A stretch of DNA of 64,000 bases from Streptomyces sp. AC1-42W (GCF_003248355.1 NZ_QKWY01000001.1:3881786-3945785), one strand, 5' to 3'; counted from the stretch's first letter, positions 34,806-44,267 are shown. The notes: generated from the sequence alone by a model not told the origin. A program made the numbers and translations.

Positions 34806-36041
34806 CTACTCCGCCGGGGGCAGCGGGAGGGGTGTGAACATCTCCGGTTCCTGGTCCGGGGTCAGGGCGGTCGGGCCGTAGAGCCAGTCGGTGAAGGAGT
34901 AGTCGTAGGTGTCGCGGGCGCGCAGCAGGACGTTGCGCCGCTCGCGGTCGGCACCGTCGAGATGCCACAGCTCGCCCCACGCCCGGGACGTGGTCAGCAC
35001 CCGGCGGCAGTGTTCGGGGCGTACGGCCTCGTACGCGGCCAGCGCGGCGTTCCAGTCGACCGTGCCGTCGGCTGCCCGGTTGCGGGCCACGTGCTCGCCC
35101 AGCACCCAGCCGTCCTCGATGGCCATGATCGCGCCCTGGGCGATGTACTGGAGCGGCGGGTGCGCGGAGTCGCCGAGCAGGGCGATCCGGCCGTGGACCC
35201 ACTTCATCAGCGGGTCGCGGTCGAACATCCGCCACCACTTGTCACGCCACATGAACGGCAGCCCGTCCCGGACGAAGTCGCACGTCTCGGCGAAGGCGGC
35301 GTCCAGTTCGTCGGGCGTGCCCCAGTCGTCCTGCCCGGCCAGCGCCTTGGGCGACTCGAAGACGGCGACCTGGTTGAGCAGTTCGCCGCCGCGCAGCCCG
35401 TAGTGGACGAAGTGGCAGCGTGGGCCGACGTACACGACGACCTCGCCCAGGTCGGCGGCCCGCACGCGCGGCTGCTCGGCCGGGACGGTGCCGCGGTAGG
35501 CCACGTACGCGGAGGAGACGGGCCGGTCGTCGACGAACAGCTTGCGGGCGACGGAGTGCAGGCCATCGGCGGCGATCACCGTGCCGGCCTCGTGGGTCGC
35601 GCCGGAGGCGAGGGTCACGCGGGCGCCGTCCGGAGTGTTCTCGTACGAGGTGACGTGGGCGTCGTTGATCAGCTCGACCCCGGCGCGTTCGCAGGCGCGC
35701 AGGAGCAGGCCGTGCAGATCGCTGCGGTGGATGACGAGGTAGGGGTAGCCGTAGCGCTTCTCCAGGTGGCGCAGGTCGAGGCGGGTCAGCTCGTCGCCGT
35801 CGACGGCGTCGCGCATGACCATCGCGTCCGGGACGACGCCGAGGGTCACGGCCTCGTCCAGGAGGTCGTAGTCGTCGAGGATGCGGGTGCAGTTGGGGGC
35901 GAGCTGGATACCGGCGCCGACCTCGCCGAAGGCGGGGGCGCTCTCCAGCAGGCGGACGGCGAGGCCCTGGCGGGACAGCGAGAACGCCGCGCTCAGGCCG
36001 CCGAGGCCGCCGCCGACGACGAGCACATCGGGTTGGGACAT
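34806..36041 (-). CDS. 3-hydroxybenzoate 6-hydroxylase-type flavin monooxygenase
   Basis: A 411-aa FAD/NADH aromatic hydroxylase. It has the GxGxxG motif VVGGGLGGLSAA at the N-terminus, a DG segment (IAADGLHS) and the second FAD motif GDSAHPPLQYIAQGA. This form is typical of 3-hydroxybenzoate 6-hydroxylases, which make gentisate. It lies in one minus-strand series behind gentisate dioxygenase, fumarylpyruvate hydrolase and maleylpyruvate isomerase, which supports that reaction; salicylate 5-type hydroxylation is the alternative. The ATG at 36041 follows GAGAGGTACAC. Confidence 0.85.
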   Translation of the reverse strand: MSQPDVLVVGGGLGGLSAAFSLSRQGLAVRLLESAPAFGEVGAGIQLAPNCTRILDDYDLLDEAVTLGVVPDAMVMRDAVDGDELTRLDLRHLEKRYGYPYLVIHRSDLHGLLLRACERAGVELINDAHVTSYENTPDGARVTLASGATHEAGTVIAADGLHSVARKLFVDDRPVSSAYVAYRGTVPAEQPRVRAADLGEVVVYVGPRCHFVHYGLRGGELLNQVAVFESPKALAGQDDWGTPDELDAAFAETCDFVRDGLPFMWRDKWWRMFDRDPLMKWVHGRIALLGDSAHPPLQYIAQGAIMAIEDGWVLGEHVARNRAADGTVDWNAALAAYEAVRPEHCRRVLTTSRAWGELWHLDGADRERRNVLLRARDTYDYSFTDWLYGPTALTPDQEPEMFTPLPLPPAE

Positions 36042-36055
36042 GGGGTGTACCTCTC

Positions 36056-36694
36056 TCAGAGCCAGGGGCCGAGTTCGGGGGCGCCGGTGAGCGCGTGGGG
36101 GCGGCCGGTGAGCCAGGCGGCGACCTCGGGAAGAGGGCCCGCGGGCAGTTCGGGCAGTTCGCGCCGGGCGCGGACCTCGTCCACGAGCGCGGCCAGGAAA
36201 CCCTTCGGCAGGTCGGCGAAGGTGACGACACCGGTACCGAGGTCGACGGCGTGGACGCACACCTCACGGGCGCGCATCCAGGGCAGCTCGGTGGCGGGGA
36301 CGGTGCGACCCTGCGCGGTGACGACCGCGCGCCGCCACTGCTCCTCGGTGAGCCCGTCCAGGCCCGCCGCCAGCCTCTGCGCGGAGGCCGTCAGCCAGGA
36401 GCGCAGTTCGTCGCCCGTCATGCCGGCGCCCTTCGCGATGCCGGCGGCGCGCTCTTCGGCGGAGGCGTACATGGGGGTCTCCTCGCCGGTCGCCGCCCAG
36501 TGGACCAGGTTGCCCAGGGCATCGGCGTTGGCGGCGGTGTGCGCCACGATGTGCTTGCGCGTCCAGTCCGGCAGCAGGCCGGGGGCGGCGAAGGCGGCCT
36601 CGTCGAGGCCGGCGACGGCGTCGAGCATCAACTCCGTGCCGGTACGGGCCCAGGCGCGCGCTTCCGCGAGGGTCCGGGCAGTGGTGGCGCTCAT
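36056..36694 (-). CDS. Mycothiol-dependent maleylpyruvate isomerase
   Basis: A 212-aa DinB/MDMPI-fold protein: ARTGTELMLDAVAGLDEAAF, WTRKHIVAHTAANADALGN (metal-binding His) and VHAVDLGTGV. In Corynebacterium this enzyme isomerises maleylpyruvate to fumarylpyruvate using mycothiol. Its start overlaps the stop of the fumarylpyruvate hydrolase gene (ATGA), so the two successive pathway enzymes are coupled. Confidence 0.85.
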   Translation of the reverse strand: MSATTARTLAEARAWARTGTELMLDAVAGLDEAAFAAPGLLPDWTRKHIVAHTAANADALGNLVHWAATGEETPMYASAEERAAGIAKGAGMTGDELRSWLTASAQRLAAGLDGLTEEQWRRAVVTAQGRTVPATELPWMRAREVCVHAVDLGTGVVTFADLPKGFLAALVDEVRARRELPELPAGPLPEVAAWLTGRPHALTGAPELGPWL

Positions 36695-37518
36695 CCGCCG
36701 ACCACCTTGTTGGCGCAGGCGCCCAGCCCCGCGATCTCGGTGACCACGGACTGGCCGGGCAGCAGGAAGACCTTCGGGTCGCGGGCGTTGCCGACCCCGG
36801 CCGGGGTGCCGGTGGCGATGATGTCGCCGGGCCGCAGGGTGATGACGGTGGAGATGTAGCGCACCAGGAACACCGGGTCGAACAGCAGCGTGCCGGTGTC
36901 GTCCTGCTGCATGACCTCGCCGCCGACGACCGTCTTCACCGCGAGGGCGGGGCGGACACCGCCGACCTCGTCCGGGGTGACGACGTAGGGGCCGACCGGG
37001 GTGGACGCCTCCCAGATCTTGCCCTGGGTCCACTCGATGGTGCGGAACTGCCAGTCGCGGGCCGAGACGTCGTTCATGACGGTGAAGCCGGCGATGGCGT
37101 CGGCGGCCTGCCGCTCGTCGGCGCGGCGGACCTGCTTCCCGATCACGACGGCCAACTCGACCTCCCAGTCGAGCGCGTCGGTCTCGGGCGGCTTGACGAT
37201 GTCGTCGTACGCGCCGATCAGGGTGTCCGCGAACTTCGGGAACAGGGTCGGGTACTCGGGCAGGTCCCGGCCCATCTCCTTGATGTGGTTGGTGTAGTTG
37301 TGGCCGACGCAGACGACCTTGGAGGGGTTCGGGACGACCGGCGCGAAGTCGGCGCCGTCCACCGGGTAGCTGGTGCCGGACGCGGCGGCGGCCTTCTCCC
37401 GCCAGCCGTCCTCGGCGAACAACCCGCCCAGGTCGGTGTGGCCGAGGTCGACGAGGGTGTCGCCGTCGAGGCGGACGGCCCTGGTGCCGTCGGCGGTGCG
37501 GAGGGTGGCGAGCTTCAT
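36691..37518 (-). CDS. Fumarylpyruvate hydrolase (FAH family)
   Basis: A 275-aa protein with the FAH fold: VVCVGHNYTNHIKEMGRD, the metal-ligand Glu residues in LDWEVELAVVIGKQ, and the GDIIATGTPAGVG turn. It should split fumarylpyruvate to fumarate and pyruvate, the last step of the gentisate pathway. It sits between gentisate dioxygenase and the isomerase with almost no gap, in order of a single operon. Acylpyruvases of central metabolism are similar, but the context favours this role. Confidence 0.85.
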   Translation of the reverse strand: MKLATLRTADGTRAVRLDGDTLVDLGHTDLGGLFAEDGWREKAAAASGTSYPVDGADFAPVVPNPSKVVCVGHNYTNHIKEMGRDLPEYPTLFPKFADTLIGAYDDIVKPPETDALDWEVELAVVIGKQVRRADERQAADAIAGFTVMNDVSARDWQFRTIEWTQGKIWEASTPVGPYVVTPDEVGGVRPALAVKTVVGGEVMQQDDTGTLLFDPVFLVRYISTVITLRPGDIIATGTPAGVGNARDPKVFLLPGQSVVTEIAGLGACANKVVGG

Positions 37519-37520
37519 GG

Positions 37521-38699
37521 TCAGGCGTCCTTCCGGGTGCGGTGGAGCTTGAGCGCCTCGAAGACGGGCGCGTCGGAGAAACGGAACAGATCGAGGGCGC
37601 CGGAGTCGGAGTCGGTGTCGCCCGCCTCGGACTTCGCGGAGAACGGCTCCCAGGACGGCACGACGAAGAGGTCGCCGCGGGTGACGCTCCAGGACCGCGA
37701 CCCCACGGTCACCGTGCCGGAGCCGTCGAAGACCTGGTAGACGGACGAGCCGGTCTCGCGCACCGGCGCGGTCTCGGCGCCGCGTGCGACCCGGTGGAAC
37801 TCGGCGCGGATGGTCGGCAGGACGTCCGAGCCGTCGTGCGGGTTGGTGTAGCGCACCGCGGCGTGGCCGGGCTCCACGGTGCCGCCGAAGCCCTCCCTCT
37901 CCAGCAGCAGCTGGTCGCGCAGGGCCGCGTCGGTGTACTGCCACTTGTAGGACAGCAGCGGGCTGCCCGGCGTGACGGGCGCGGCCGACACCGGACGCAG
38001 CCCGGGGTGGCCCCACAGCCGCTCGGAGCGGGACCGGTCGGGCGTGATCCGCTCGGCGTCACCGATCTCCTCGCGGCCGAACTCGAAGAACTGCGCCTCG
38101 GTGATGTACTGGAACGGGATGTCCAGGCCGTCGATCCAGGCCATCGGCTCGGCGGTGGCGTTGTGGTGGGCGTGCCAGTTCCAGCCGGCCTGCGGCAGGA
38201 AGTCACCGCGGTTCATCGGCACCGGGTCGCCGCCGACGACCGTCCAGACCCCGGAGCCCTCCACGACGAAGCGGAAGGCGTGCTGGGTGTGGCGGTGCTC
38301 GGGGGCGTCCTCGCCGGGCATGAGGTACTGGATCGCCGCCCACAGCGTCGGCGTGGCGAAGGGACGCCCGTCGAGGGAGGGGTTGGCCAGGGCGATGGCC
38401 CGGCGCTCACCGCCGCGACCCACCGGGACCAGGTCACCGGCCTGCGCGGCGAGCTCCCGCAGTTTGGTCCAGCGCCAGCGGTGCGGGACGGCGCGTGAGC
38501 GCGGGTGGGCCGGCATCAGGTCACCGATCTCGGTCCACAGCGGGACGAGCAGTTCCTGCTCGAAGCCGCGGTACAGCTCCTGGAGCGCCGGGGTGACCTC
38601 GGGCTGTCCCTCGGTGTCGACGACGTGGAGCCGCACCGGGGAGCCCTCGGCGATGTCTGGGGGAGAAGAGGACTCAGTCACAGCCTCAGCCTGCGCCAT
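37521..38699 (-). CDS. Gentisate 1,2-dioxygenase
   Basis: A 392-aa bicupin. The first cupin carries HRHTQHAFRFVVEGSG, with Fe-binding His residues, and GWNWHAHHN; a second domain has SSVYQVFDGSGTVTVG and SWEPFSA. The enzyme opens the gentisate ring to maleylpyruvate. It is the first gene of the minus-strand operon and diverges from the IclR regulator, with the inverted repeat at 38719-38739 between. The start is the ATG at 38699. Confidence 0.9.
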   Translation of the reverse strand: MAQAEAVTESSSPPDIAEGSPVRLHVVDTEGQPEVTPALQELYRGFEQELLVPLWTEIGDLMPAHPRSRAVPHRWRWTKLRELAAQAGDLVPVGRGGERRAIALANPSLDGRPFATPTLWAAIQYLMPGEDAPEHRHTQHAFRFVVEGSGVWTVVGGDPVPMNRGDFLPQAGWNWHAHHNATAEPMAWIDGLDIPFQYITEAQFFEFGREEIGDAERITPDRSRSERLWGHPGLRPVSAAPVTPGSPLLSYKWQYTDAALRDQLLLEREGFGGTVEPGHAAVRYTNPHDGSDVLPTIRAEFHRVARGAETAPVRETGSSVYQVFDGSGTVTVGSRSWSVTRGDLFVVPSWEPFSAKSEAGDTDSDSGALDLFRFSDAPVFEALKLHRTRKDA

Positions 38700-38718
38700 G
38701 TCTGCTGAGAGAACATGT

Positions 38719-38739
38719 AGATTCTGCCCTACAGAATCT
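38719..38739. promoter_or_regulatory. IclR operator
   Basis: The 8-bp perfect arms AGATTCTG and CAGAATCT with a 5-bp spacer lie 10 bp before the IclR start and 20 bp before the dioxygenase start, in the divergent promoter region. Confidence 0.65.
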
Positions 38740-38748
38740 GGAGGAGCC

Positions 38749-39543
38749 GTGGACAAGCCGCTGAAGACGCCCCCGCCCTATCCGATCGCCAGCGTGGACC
38801 ACGCCCTGCGCGCCGCGACCATCCTGCAACTGGAAGGCGGCGCGACCGTGGCACAGCTCGCCGAACGCCTCCAGGTCGCCCGGTCGACGGCCCACCGCAT
38901 CCTGGCCATGCTCGTCTACCGGGACTTCGCCGTGCAGGGCGAGGACCGCGTCTACCGCGCGGGACCGGTACTGGAACTGGCCAGCCACTCGCAGTCGCTG
39001 GTGTCCCGATTGCGCACGGTGGGCCTCCCGCATCTGCGCCGCCTCGTCGATCTGCTCGACGAGACGGCCCACCTGATCGTGCGCACCGGCGAGACCGTGC
39101 GGTTCATCGCCGGCGTCGAGTGCCGCCAGGCCCTCCGGGTCGGGTCACGGGAGGGAATGGTCTTCCCCGCGCACCGCACCACGGCCGGCCTCCTGCTGCT
39201 CGCCGAACTGACCGACGAGGAATTGACGGCGGTTTACGGCTCCGAGGGTGAACGCGACCACCCGGCGGACCGCCCGGACCCGGAACAACTGCGCAAGGAT
39301 CTGGAACGCCTGCGCCGCAACGGCTTCGCCGTCAACCGGGAACGCTCCGAACGCGGGCTCGTCGCCGTCGGCGTCCCGGTGCACGGCCCGGACGGCACCG
39401 CGCTGGCCGGCCTCTCCGTCTCGATGCCGAGCGTGCGCTACGACCCGCAGCACCTGCGCTCCCTGGTCACCACCCTGGAGGCCGCGGCGCACGCCGTCGA
39501 GAGAGAGCTCGCCGATCCGCCCCCGGGCCCCGCGCACGCCTGA
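38749..39543 (+). CDS. IclR-family regulator of gentisate genes
   Basis: A 264-aa protein started by GTG after GGAGGAG. The IclR winged helix (ATVAQLAERLQVARSTAHRI) comes first, and the effector domain (VRTGETVRFIAGVECRQALRVGSREG, quoted as RFIAGVECRQALRVG) follows. IclR proteins respond to aromatic acids. Divergence from gentisate dioxygenase and the inverted repeat between them suggest it controls the gentisate operon, and perhaps itself. The ligand is probably gentisate or 3-hydroxybenzoate (inference). Confidence 0.85.
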   Translation: MDKPLKTPPPYPIASVDHALRAATILQLEGGATVAQLAERLQVARSTAHRILAMLVYRDFAVQGEDRVYRAGPVLELASHSQSLVSRLRTVGLPHLRRLVDLLDETAHLIVRTGETVRFIAGVECRQALRVGSREGMVFPAHRTTAGLLLLAELTDEELTAVYGSEGERDHPADRPDPEQLRKDLERLRRNGFAVNRERSERGLVAVGVPVHGPDGTALAGLSVSMPSVRYDPQHLRSLVTTLEAAAHAVERELADPPPGPAHA

Positions 39544-39601
39544 CCCGCAGAACGGGCGCCGGGGTTCGAGGGGGCGTACGAGAGTGCCGCGTCGAGCACC
39601 C

Positions 39602-40639
39602 TCAGATCCCGGCCGCCCCCGCCTCCGGCGCTCCGTCCCCCGCCAGCGTCAGCGCCACATCGACGAGCATGTCCTCCTGACCCCCGACCAGGCCCCGGCG
39701 CCCGCACTCCATCAGGAGGGCGCGGACATCGACGCCGTAGCGCTCCGAGGCGATCTCCGCGTGGCGCAGGAAGGAGGAGTAGACGCCCGCGTAGCCCAGC
39801 GTCAGGGTTTCCCGGTCGACGCGGACCGGCCGGTCCTGGAGCGGGCGCACCAGGTCGTCGGCGGCGTCCTGCAACCGGAACAGGTCGCATCCGTGCCGCA
39901 GGTCCGACAGGTTCGCCACCGCGATGAACGCCTCCAGGGGGCAGTTGCCCGCGCCCGCGCCGTGGCCGGCGAGCGAGGCGTCGACGCGGCGCACCCCGTT
40001 CTCCACGGCGACGATGCTGTTCGCCACCGACAGGGAGAGGTTCTCGTGGGCGTGGATACCGATCTCGGTGGCGTCGTCCAGGACGTCGCGGTAGGCCCGC
40101 ACCCGCTCGGCCACGTCCTTCATCGTGAGCCGGCCACCGGAGTCGGTGACGTAGACGCAGTGCGCGCCGTACGACTCCATCAGCTTGGCCTGCGCGGCGA
40201 GTTCGGCCGGTTCCGCGCGGTGCGAGAGCATCAGGAAACCGGAGACGTCCATGCCCATCTCACGGGCCGCCGCGATGTGCTGCGCCGAGATGTCGGCCTC
40301 GGTGCAGTGGGTCGCCACCCGCACCGAGCGCACGCCGAGCGAGTACGCGGTCCGCAGGTCGTGGATCGTGCCGACCCCGGGCAGCAGCAGCGTGGTGAGG
40401 CGGGCCCGCTCCAGGACCGAGGCCGCGGCCTCGATCCACTCCCAGTCGGTGTGCGAACCGGGACCGTAGTTGAGGGAACCGCCCGCCAGACCGTCGCCGT
40501 GGGCGACCTCGATGGCGTCGACGCCGGCCGCGTCCAGAGCGGCGACGATGCGGCGTACGTCCGCGGGGGCGATGCGGTGCCGGACGGCGTGCATGCCGTC
40601 CCGCAGGGTTACGTCCTGGACGAAGATGCTGGTACTCAT
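39602..40639 (-). CDS. mhpE: 4-hydroxy-2-oxovalerate aldolase
   Basis: A 345-aa DmpG/BphI/MhpE-type TIM-barrel aldolase. FVQDVTLRDGMHAVRH carries the metal-site Asp, IHAHENLSLSVANS the metal His residues, and GAGAGNCPLEAF is the C-terminal signature. It cleaves 4-hydroxy-2-oxovalerate to pyruvate and acetaldehyde. The start overlaps the stop of the acetaldehyde dehydrogenase gene (ATGA), consistent with the channelled enzyme pair. It is the last step of the meta-cleavage route. Confidence 0.9.
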   Translation of the reverse strand: MSTSIFVQDVTLRDGMHAVRHRIAPADVRRIVAALDAAGVDAIEVAHGDGLAGGSLNYGPGSHTDWEWIEAAASVLERARLTTLLLPGVGTIHDLRTAYSLGVRSVRVATHCTEADISAQHIAAAREMGMDVSGFLMLSHRAEPAELAAQAKLMESYGAHCVYVTDSGGRLTMKDVAERVRAYRDVLDDATEIGIHAHENLSLSVANSIVAVENGVRRVDASLAGHGAGAGNCPLEAFIAVANLSDLRHGCDLFRLQDAADDLVRPLQDRPVRVDRETLTLGYAGVYSSFLRHAEIASERYGVDVRALLMECGRRGLVGGQEDMLVDVALTLAGDGAPEAGAAGI

Positions 40640-41622
40640 GGCGTCGTCACCTCACCGGTGCGTGCCGCTCGCGCGGCGATCCGCTCGGCCACCCGGAGGG
40701 CCGCCGAGGTCATGATGTCGAGGTTGCCCGCGTACGCCGGCAGGTAGTGGGCGGCGCCCTCGACCTCCAGGAACACGGACACCTGATGGGTGGGCCGGCC
40801 GGCCGTGCCGTCGGCCAGCAGCGTCCCGACCGGCTGGCCCGCCGGCACCGGGGTGATCTGGACCCGCTGCTTGAGCCGATAGCCGGGGACGTACGCGGCC
40901 ACCTCGGCGGCCATCGCGGTGACGCTCTCCTCGATCTTCGCGAGCAGACCCGGATCGGGCGCCTCCACGAGGCACAGCACGGTGTCCCGCATGATCAGCG
41001 GCGGCTCCGCCGGGTTGAGGACGATGATCGCCTTGCCCCGGTCCGCGCCGCCGACCTCGACGAGCGCCCGCGAGGTCGTCTCCGTGAACTCGTCGATGTT
41101 GGCACGGGTACCGGGCCCCGCCGACCTGGACGCGATCGAGGCGACGATCTCGGCGTACCGCACCGGGACCACGCGGGAGATCGCCGCGACCACCGGAATG
41201 GTCGCCTGGCCGCCGCAGGTCACCATGTTCACGTTCAGGGCGTCCGGATACGCGTCCAGGTTGACCGCCGGGACGACGTACGGGCCGAGCGCCGCCGGCG
41301 TCAGATCGATCAGGTGCTTGCCGAGCGGCGTCAGCTTCGCCGCGTTGGCCCGGTGGGCGCCCGCCGACGTGGCGTCGAAGACGATGCCGATCTCGTCGAA
41401 GCCGGGCAGCGCGATCAGCCCGTCCACGCCCTCGTGCGTGACCGGCACACCCATGCGCCGGGCGCGCGCCAGCCCGTCGGAGTCCGGGTCGATGCCGACG
41501 AGCGCACCCATCTCCAGGTGCTCCGACGTGCGCAGCACCTTGATCATCAGGTCCGTGCCGATGTTGCCCGAGCCGATGATCGCGACCTTGGCGCGGGAGG
41601 CCCCGCTCGTGTGCGTCGTCAT
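40636..41622 (-). CDS. mhpF: Acetaldehyde dehydrogenase (acetylating)
   Basis: A 328-aa protein with the NAD site AIIGSGNIGTDLM, the catalytic Cys in MVTCGGQATIPV and the conserved NIDEFTETTS region. It turns the acetaldehyde released by the aldolase into acetyl-CoA, usually as a complex with the aldolase. Its start overlaps the stop of the hydratase gene (ATGA), and its stop overlaps the aldolase start. Confidence 0.9.
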   Translation of the reverse strand: MTTHTSGASRAKVAIIGSGNIGTDLMIKVLRTSEHLEMGALVGIDPDSDGLARARRMGVPVTHEGVDGLIALPGFDEIGIVFDATSAGAHRANAAKLTPLGKHLIDLTPAALGPYVVPAVNLDAYPDALNVNMVTCGGQATIPVVAAISRVVPVRYAEIVASIASRSAGPGTRANIDEFTETTSRALVEVGGADRGKAIIVLNPAEPPLIMRDTVLCLVEAPDPGLLAKIEESVTAMAAEVAAYVPGYRLKQRVQITPVPAGQPVGTLLADGTAGRPTHQVSVFLEVEGAAHYLPAYAGNLDIMTSAALRVAERIAARAARTGEVTTP

Positions 41623-42467
41623 GCCGTTCCTTCCCTGGACGCCGTTCCCTCTGCGAGGGCGGCGGTGACCGTGCCGAGTCCCCGGATCACCGCGGTGACC
41701 CGCGCGCCCGGCGTGAGCGGGTGCATGGGGCCGAGCGCGCCGGACAGCACCACATGGCCGGCCCGCAGCGGATCTCCCAGGTCGCGCGCGGTGCGGGCGA
41801 GCCACGACACGGCCGCGAGCGGGTCGCCGAGGCAGTCGGCCCCGGTGCCCTCGGACACCGTCCGGCCGTCGACGGACATCGTCATCACGGCCGTACGGGG
41901 CTCGAACGCGTCCGGCGCGACACGTTCGCGGCCGAGGACGAAGGCGCCGGCGGACGCGTTGTCGGCGACCGTGTCGGACAGGGTGATGTCCCAGCCCGTG
42001 ATCCGGCTGCCGCAGATCTCCAGCGCGGGCACCGCGTACGCCACGGCTGCGCGCACCCGTTCGGGCGTCAGGTCGCCGTCGGCGAGGTCGGCGCCGAGGA
42101 CGAACGCGATCTCCGCCTCGACGCGCGGCTGGAGCACCGCGGCCGCGGGCAGGACCGCCCCGTCCTCGTAGGCCATGTCGTCGAGGAGCAGACCGAAGTC
42201 CGGCTGATCGACGCCGAGTTGCCGCTGCACAGCCGTGGACGTGAGCCCGATCTTGTGGCCGACGACACGGGCGCCGGCCGCGCGGCGGGCCGCGACGATC
42301 CGCTGCTGCACGGCGTACGCGACCGCGGTGTCGGCCGTGCCGATCAGGTCCCGCACCGGCGCGCACGGCACCCCGCTCGCGGCGGCCAGGGTCAGCCGCC
42401 GGGCCGCGGCCACGACGCCCGGATGCGGCGGCGCGGCCGCGTCCCGGATCTGCTGGATGTCATTCAT
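41619..42467 (-). CDS. mhpD: 2-oxopent-4-enoate hydratase
   Basis: A 282-aa protein of the FAH-like hydratase family. GHKIGLTSTAVQRQLGVDQPD is the typical active-site region (quoted as GHKIGLTSTAVQRQLGV), and RVEAEIAFVLG contains metal-binding Glu residues. It adds water to 2-hydroxypenta-2,4-dienoate, giving 4-hydroxy-2-oxovalerate. The gene overlaps its neighbours on both sides (8 bp with the upstream C-C hydrolase and ATGA with the dehydrogenase), so this is a compact catabolic operon. Confidence 0.9.
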   Translation of the reverse strand: MNDIQQIRDAAAPPHPGVVAAARRLTLAAASGVPCAPVRDLIGTADTAVAYAVQQRIVAARRAAGARVVGHKIGLTSTAVQRQLGVDQPDFGLLLDDMAYEDGAVLPAAAVLQPRVEAEIAFVLGADLADGDLTPERVRAAVAYAVPALEICGSRITGWDITLSDTVADNASAGAFVLGRERVAPDAFEPRTAVMTMSVDGRTVSEGTGADCLGDPLAAVSWLARTARDLGDPLRAGHVVLSGALGPMHPLTPGARVTAVIRGLGTVTAALAEGTASREGTA

Positions 42468-43317
42468 CGCCGGGGTTCCCCCGCACGAAGTCGATGACGA
42501 GCCGGTTGAACTCCTCGGCGTGCTCGATCATCGCCCAGTGCCCGCAGCGGTTGAGCAGCACGAGCCGCGAGTCGGGAATGTTCGCCAGCAGGAAGAGGGA
42601 GCTCTCGAAGGACACCACCCGGTCGTCGCGGCCGTGTATGAGCAGCGTCGGCACCGTGATTCCGGACAGCAGGGCCGGGTCCACCCAGCGCGGCAGGGGC
42701 GCGCCGTGCGGCAGCCCCGCCACGTAGTTGGACAGGTGCTCGGGCCGGGCGAGCGCGGCCTGCGAACGGGCCTCGCACAGTTCGGGGGTGGCGAAGCGGG
42801 CCGTGTCGTAGCACATGATCTCGACGAGCCGGCGCATGTTCTCGGGGCTCGCGTCCTGATACGCCTCGATGAGGATCTTCAGGCCCTCGGAGGGACCGCC
42901 GCCCGCGCCGAACAGGCTCGGCATACGGCCGACCGGCGGGCCCATGGTCACCAGATGGCTGATCCGGTCGGGGTGTTCGGTGGCGAGGCGAAGCGAGGTC
43001 TGGCCGCCCATGGAGTTGCCGACGAACGCGGCCCGGGAGATGCCCAGCGCGTCCAGGAACTGGATCGCGGCCTCCACATGGTCCAGCCGGTCCACCGTCG
43101 CCGGGTCCGACTCGCCCCAGCCCGGCATGTCGACGGCGTAGACGTGGAAGTGCTCGGCCAGCGCCTCGATGTTGCCGCTGAAGTTGCTCCAGCCGGTCGC
43201 GCCCGGCCCGCTGCCGTGCAGGAGGACCAGCGGGTGGCCGGAGCCTGCCTCGTAGTAGCGCAGCGTCCAGTCAGGGGTCCTGACGCTGCGAGCGATGTCT
43301 TCCTTGACGAGTGCCAT
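42460..43317 (-). CDS. Meta-cleavage product C-C hydrolase
   Basis: A 285-aa alpha/beta hydrolase with HGSGPGATGWSNF (oxyanion loop), the nucleophile elbow VGNSMGGQTS, Asp in HGRDDRVV and His in NRCGHWAMIEH. These features match BphD/MhpC-type enzymes that split the ring-cleavage product between carbons. It follows the extradiol dioxygenase and precedes the hydratase, the expected order. The side-chain specificity (biphenyl, phenylpropionate or others) is not evident. Confidence 0.85.
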   Translation of the reverse strand: MALVKEDIARSVRTPDWTLRYYEAGSGHPLVLLHGSGPGATGWSNFSGNIEALAEHFHVYAVDMPGWGESDPATVDRLDHVEAAIQFLDALGISRAAFVGNSMGGQTSLRLATEHPDRISHLVTMGPPVGRMPSLFGAGGGPSEGLKILIEAYQDASPENMRRLVEIMCYDTARFATPELCEARSQAALARPEHLSNYVAGLPHGAPLPRWVDPALLSGITVPTLLIHGRDDRVVSFESSLFLLANIPDSRLVLLNRCGHWAMIEHAEEFNRLVIDFVRGNPGDE

Positions 43318-44267
43318 CAGCCCTGTTCTCCTTCGTGTACGTCGGTGCCCGGCGCGGGCGGGGCCGCGGCCAGGAGGTCCGCCACCACACCCGGCGGGCG
43401 GTGGCCCCAGCTGTGCAGCCGGTCGAGGGTGCGCACCTGCCAGGTCGCGTCGTCGATGATGAGCCCGCCCCAGCCGTACTCGACGGAGAACCCGGACGGC
43501 GTGAAGACGTAGAAGCTGAACATCTCGTCGTTGGGGTGCATCCCCAGCGTCATCTCGAACGGCTGCTTGGCGTCCATGCAGCGGTCGTAGGCCAGGCCCA
43601 CGTCCCGGATGTCGGTGACCTCGACCATGAAGTGGTGGGTGCGCTTGGGGGAGGGCATGTCACCGAACGCGACCGAGTGGTGACGGCCGTTGCAGTGCAG
43701 GAAGATCAGGTCCGCGACGACGCCGGGGGACACTTCCTCCACGATGATGTCGCTGATCCGGAAGCCGAGCAGGTCGCGGTAGAACGCCAGATACTCCTCG
43801 CGGCTCACCCCGTGGGCCAGCAGCACCTGGTGTCCGGCGCCGCCCGCGCCCGTGACGAACTCTCCGAGCAGCGAGGCGGAGACGAAGGGCGTTGCGGCGT
43901 CGGCGAGGCCCGTGACCAGCTCCAGACGGTTGCCCATCGGGTCGGTGGTGGTGAAGACCCGCTCGACCCGGCGGGCGGCGGCCAGCGCGGCACCGCCCTC
44001 CTCGACCCGGAGCCCGGCCGCGCGCAGGCGGGCGACGAGCGCGTCGAGTCCGGCGTCGTCCTCGACCTCGTAGCCGCTGACGACCAGGTCGTCGGCCGGG
44101 CCCCGGGTGACGATCCAGCGGTGCGCCTTCTCGTCCAGACGCAGGGTGAAGTGGTCCGTGCCGCGTTCACCGAGCTGCATGCCGAGCAGGTCGACACCGA
44201 AGTGTTCCCACTCCGCGAGGTCACTGACCTCGTAGACCACGTACGCGAGTTCCTTGACTCCGCTCAT
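43317..44267 (-). CDS. Extradiol (catechol 2,3-type) dioxygenase, VOC fold
   Basis: A 316-aa two-domain VOC protein. In the C-terminal catalytic domain the Fe ligands fall in GHQVLLAHG (His), RTHHFMVEV (His) and SGFSVEYGWGG (Glu), as in BphC/XylE type I extradiol dioxygenases. It cleaves a catechol ring next to the diol. The ATG at 44267 follows GGAGAG. It lies between the flavin hydroxylase and the hydrolase. From about 44230 upward the sequence is also present inverted at the right end of the window. Confidence 0.9.
   Translation of the reverse strand: MSGVKELAYVVYEVSDLAEWEHFGVDLLGMQLGERGTDHFTLRLDEKAHRWIVTRGPADDLVVSGYEVEDDAGLDALVARLRAAGLRVEEGGAALAAARRVERVFTTTDPMGNRLELVTGLADAATPFVSASLLGEFVTGAGGAGHQVLLAHGVSREEYLAFYRDLLGFRISDIIVEEVSPGVVADLIFLHCNGRHHSVAFGDMPSPKRTHHFMVEVTDIRDVGLAYDRCMDAKQPFEMTLGMHPNDEMFSFYVFTPSGFSVEYGWGGLIIDDATWQVRTLDRLHSWGHRPPGVVADLLAAAPPAPGTDVHEGEQG

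Noticed and set aside
34110..36743. An 877-aa plus-strand frame
   Set aside because: It is antisense to the hydroxylase and isomerase genes and out of frame with the SUKH gene; it is open only because of GC bias.
40747..42171. A 474-aa plus-strand frame
   Set aside because: Antisense to the acetaldehyde dehydrogenase and hydratase genes; no motifs.
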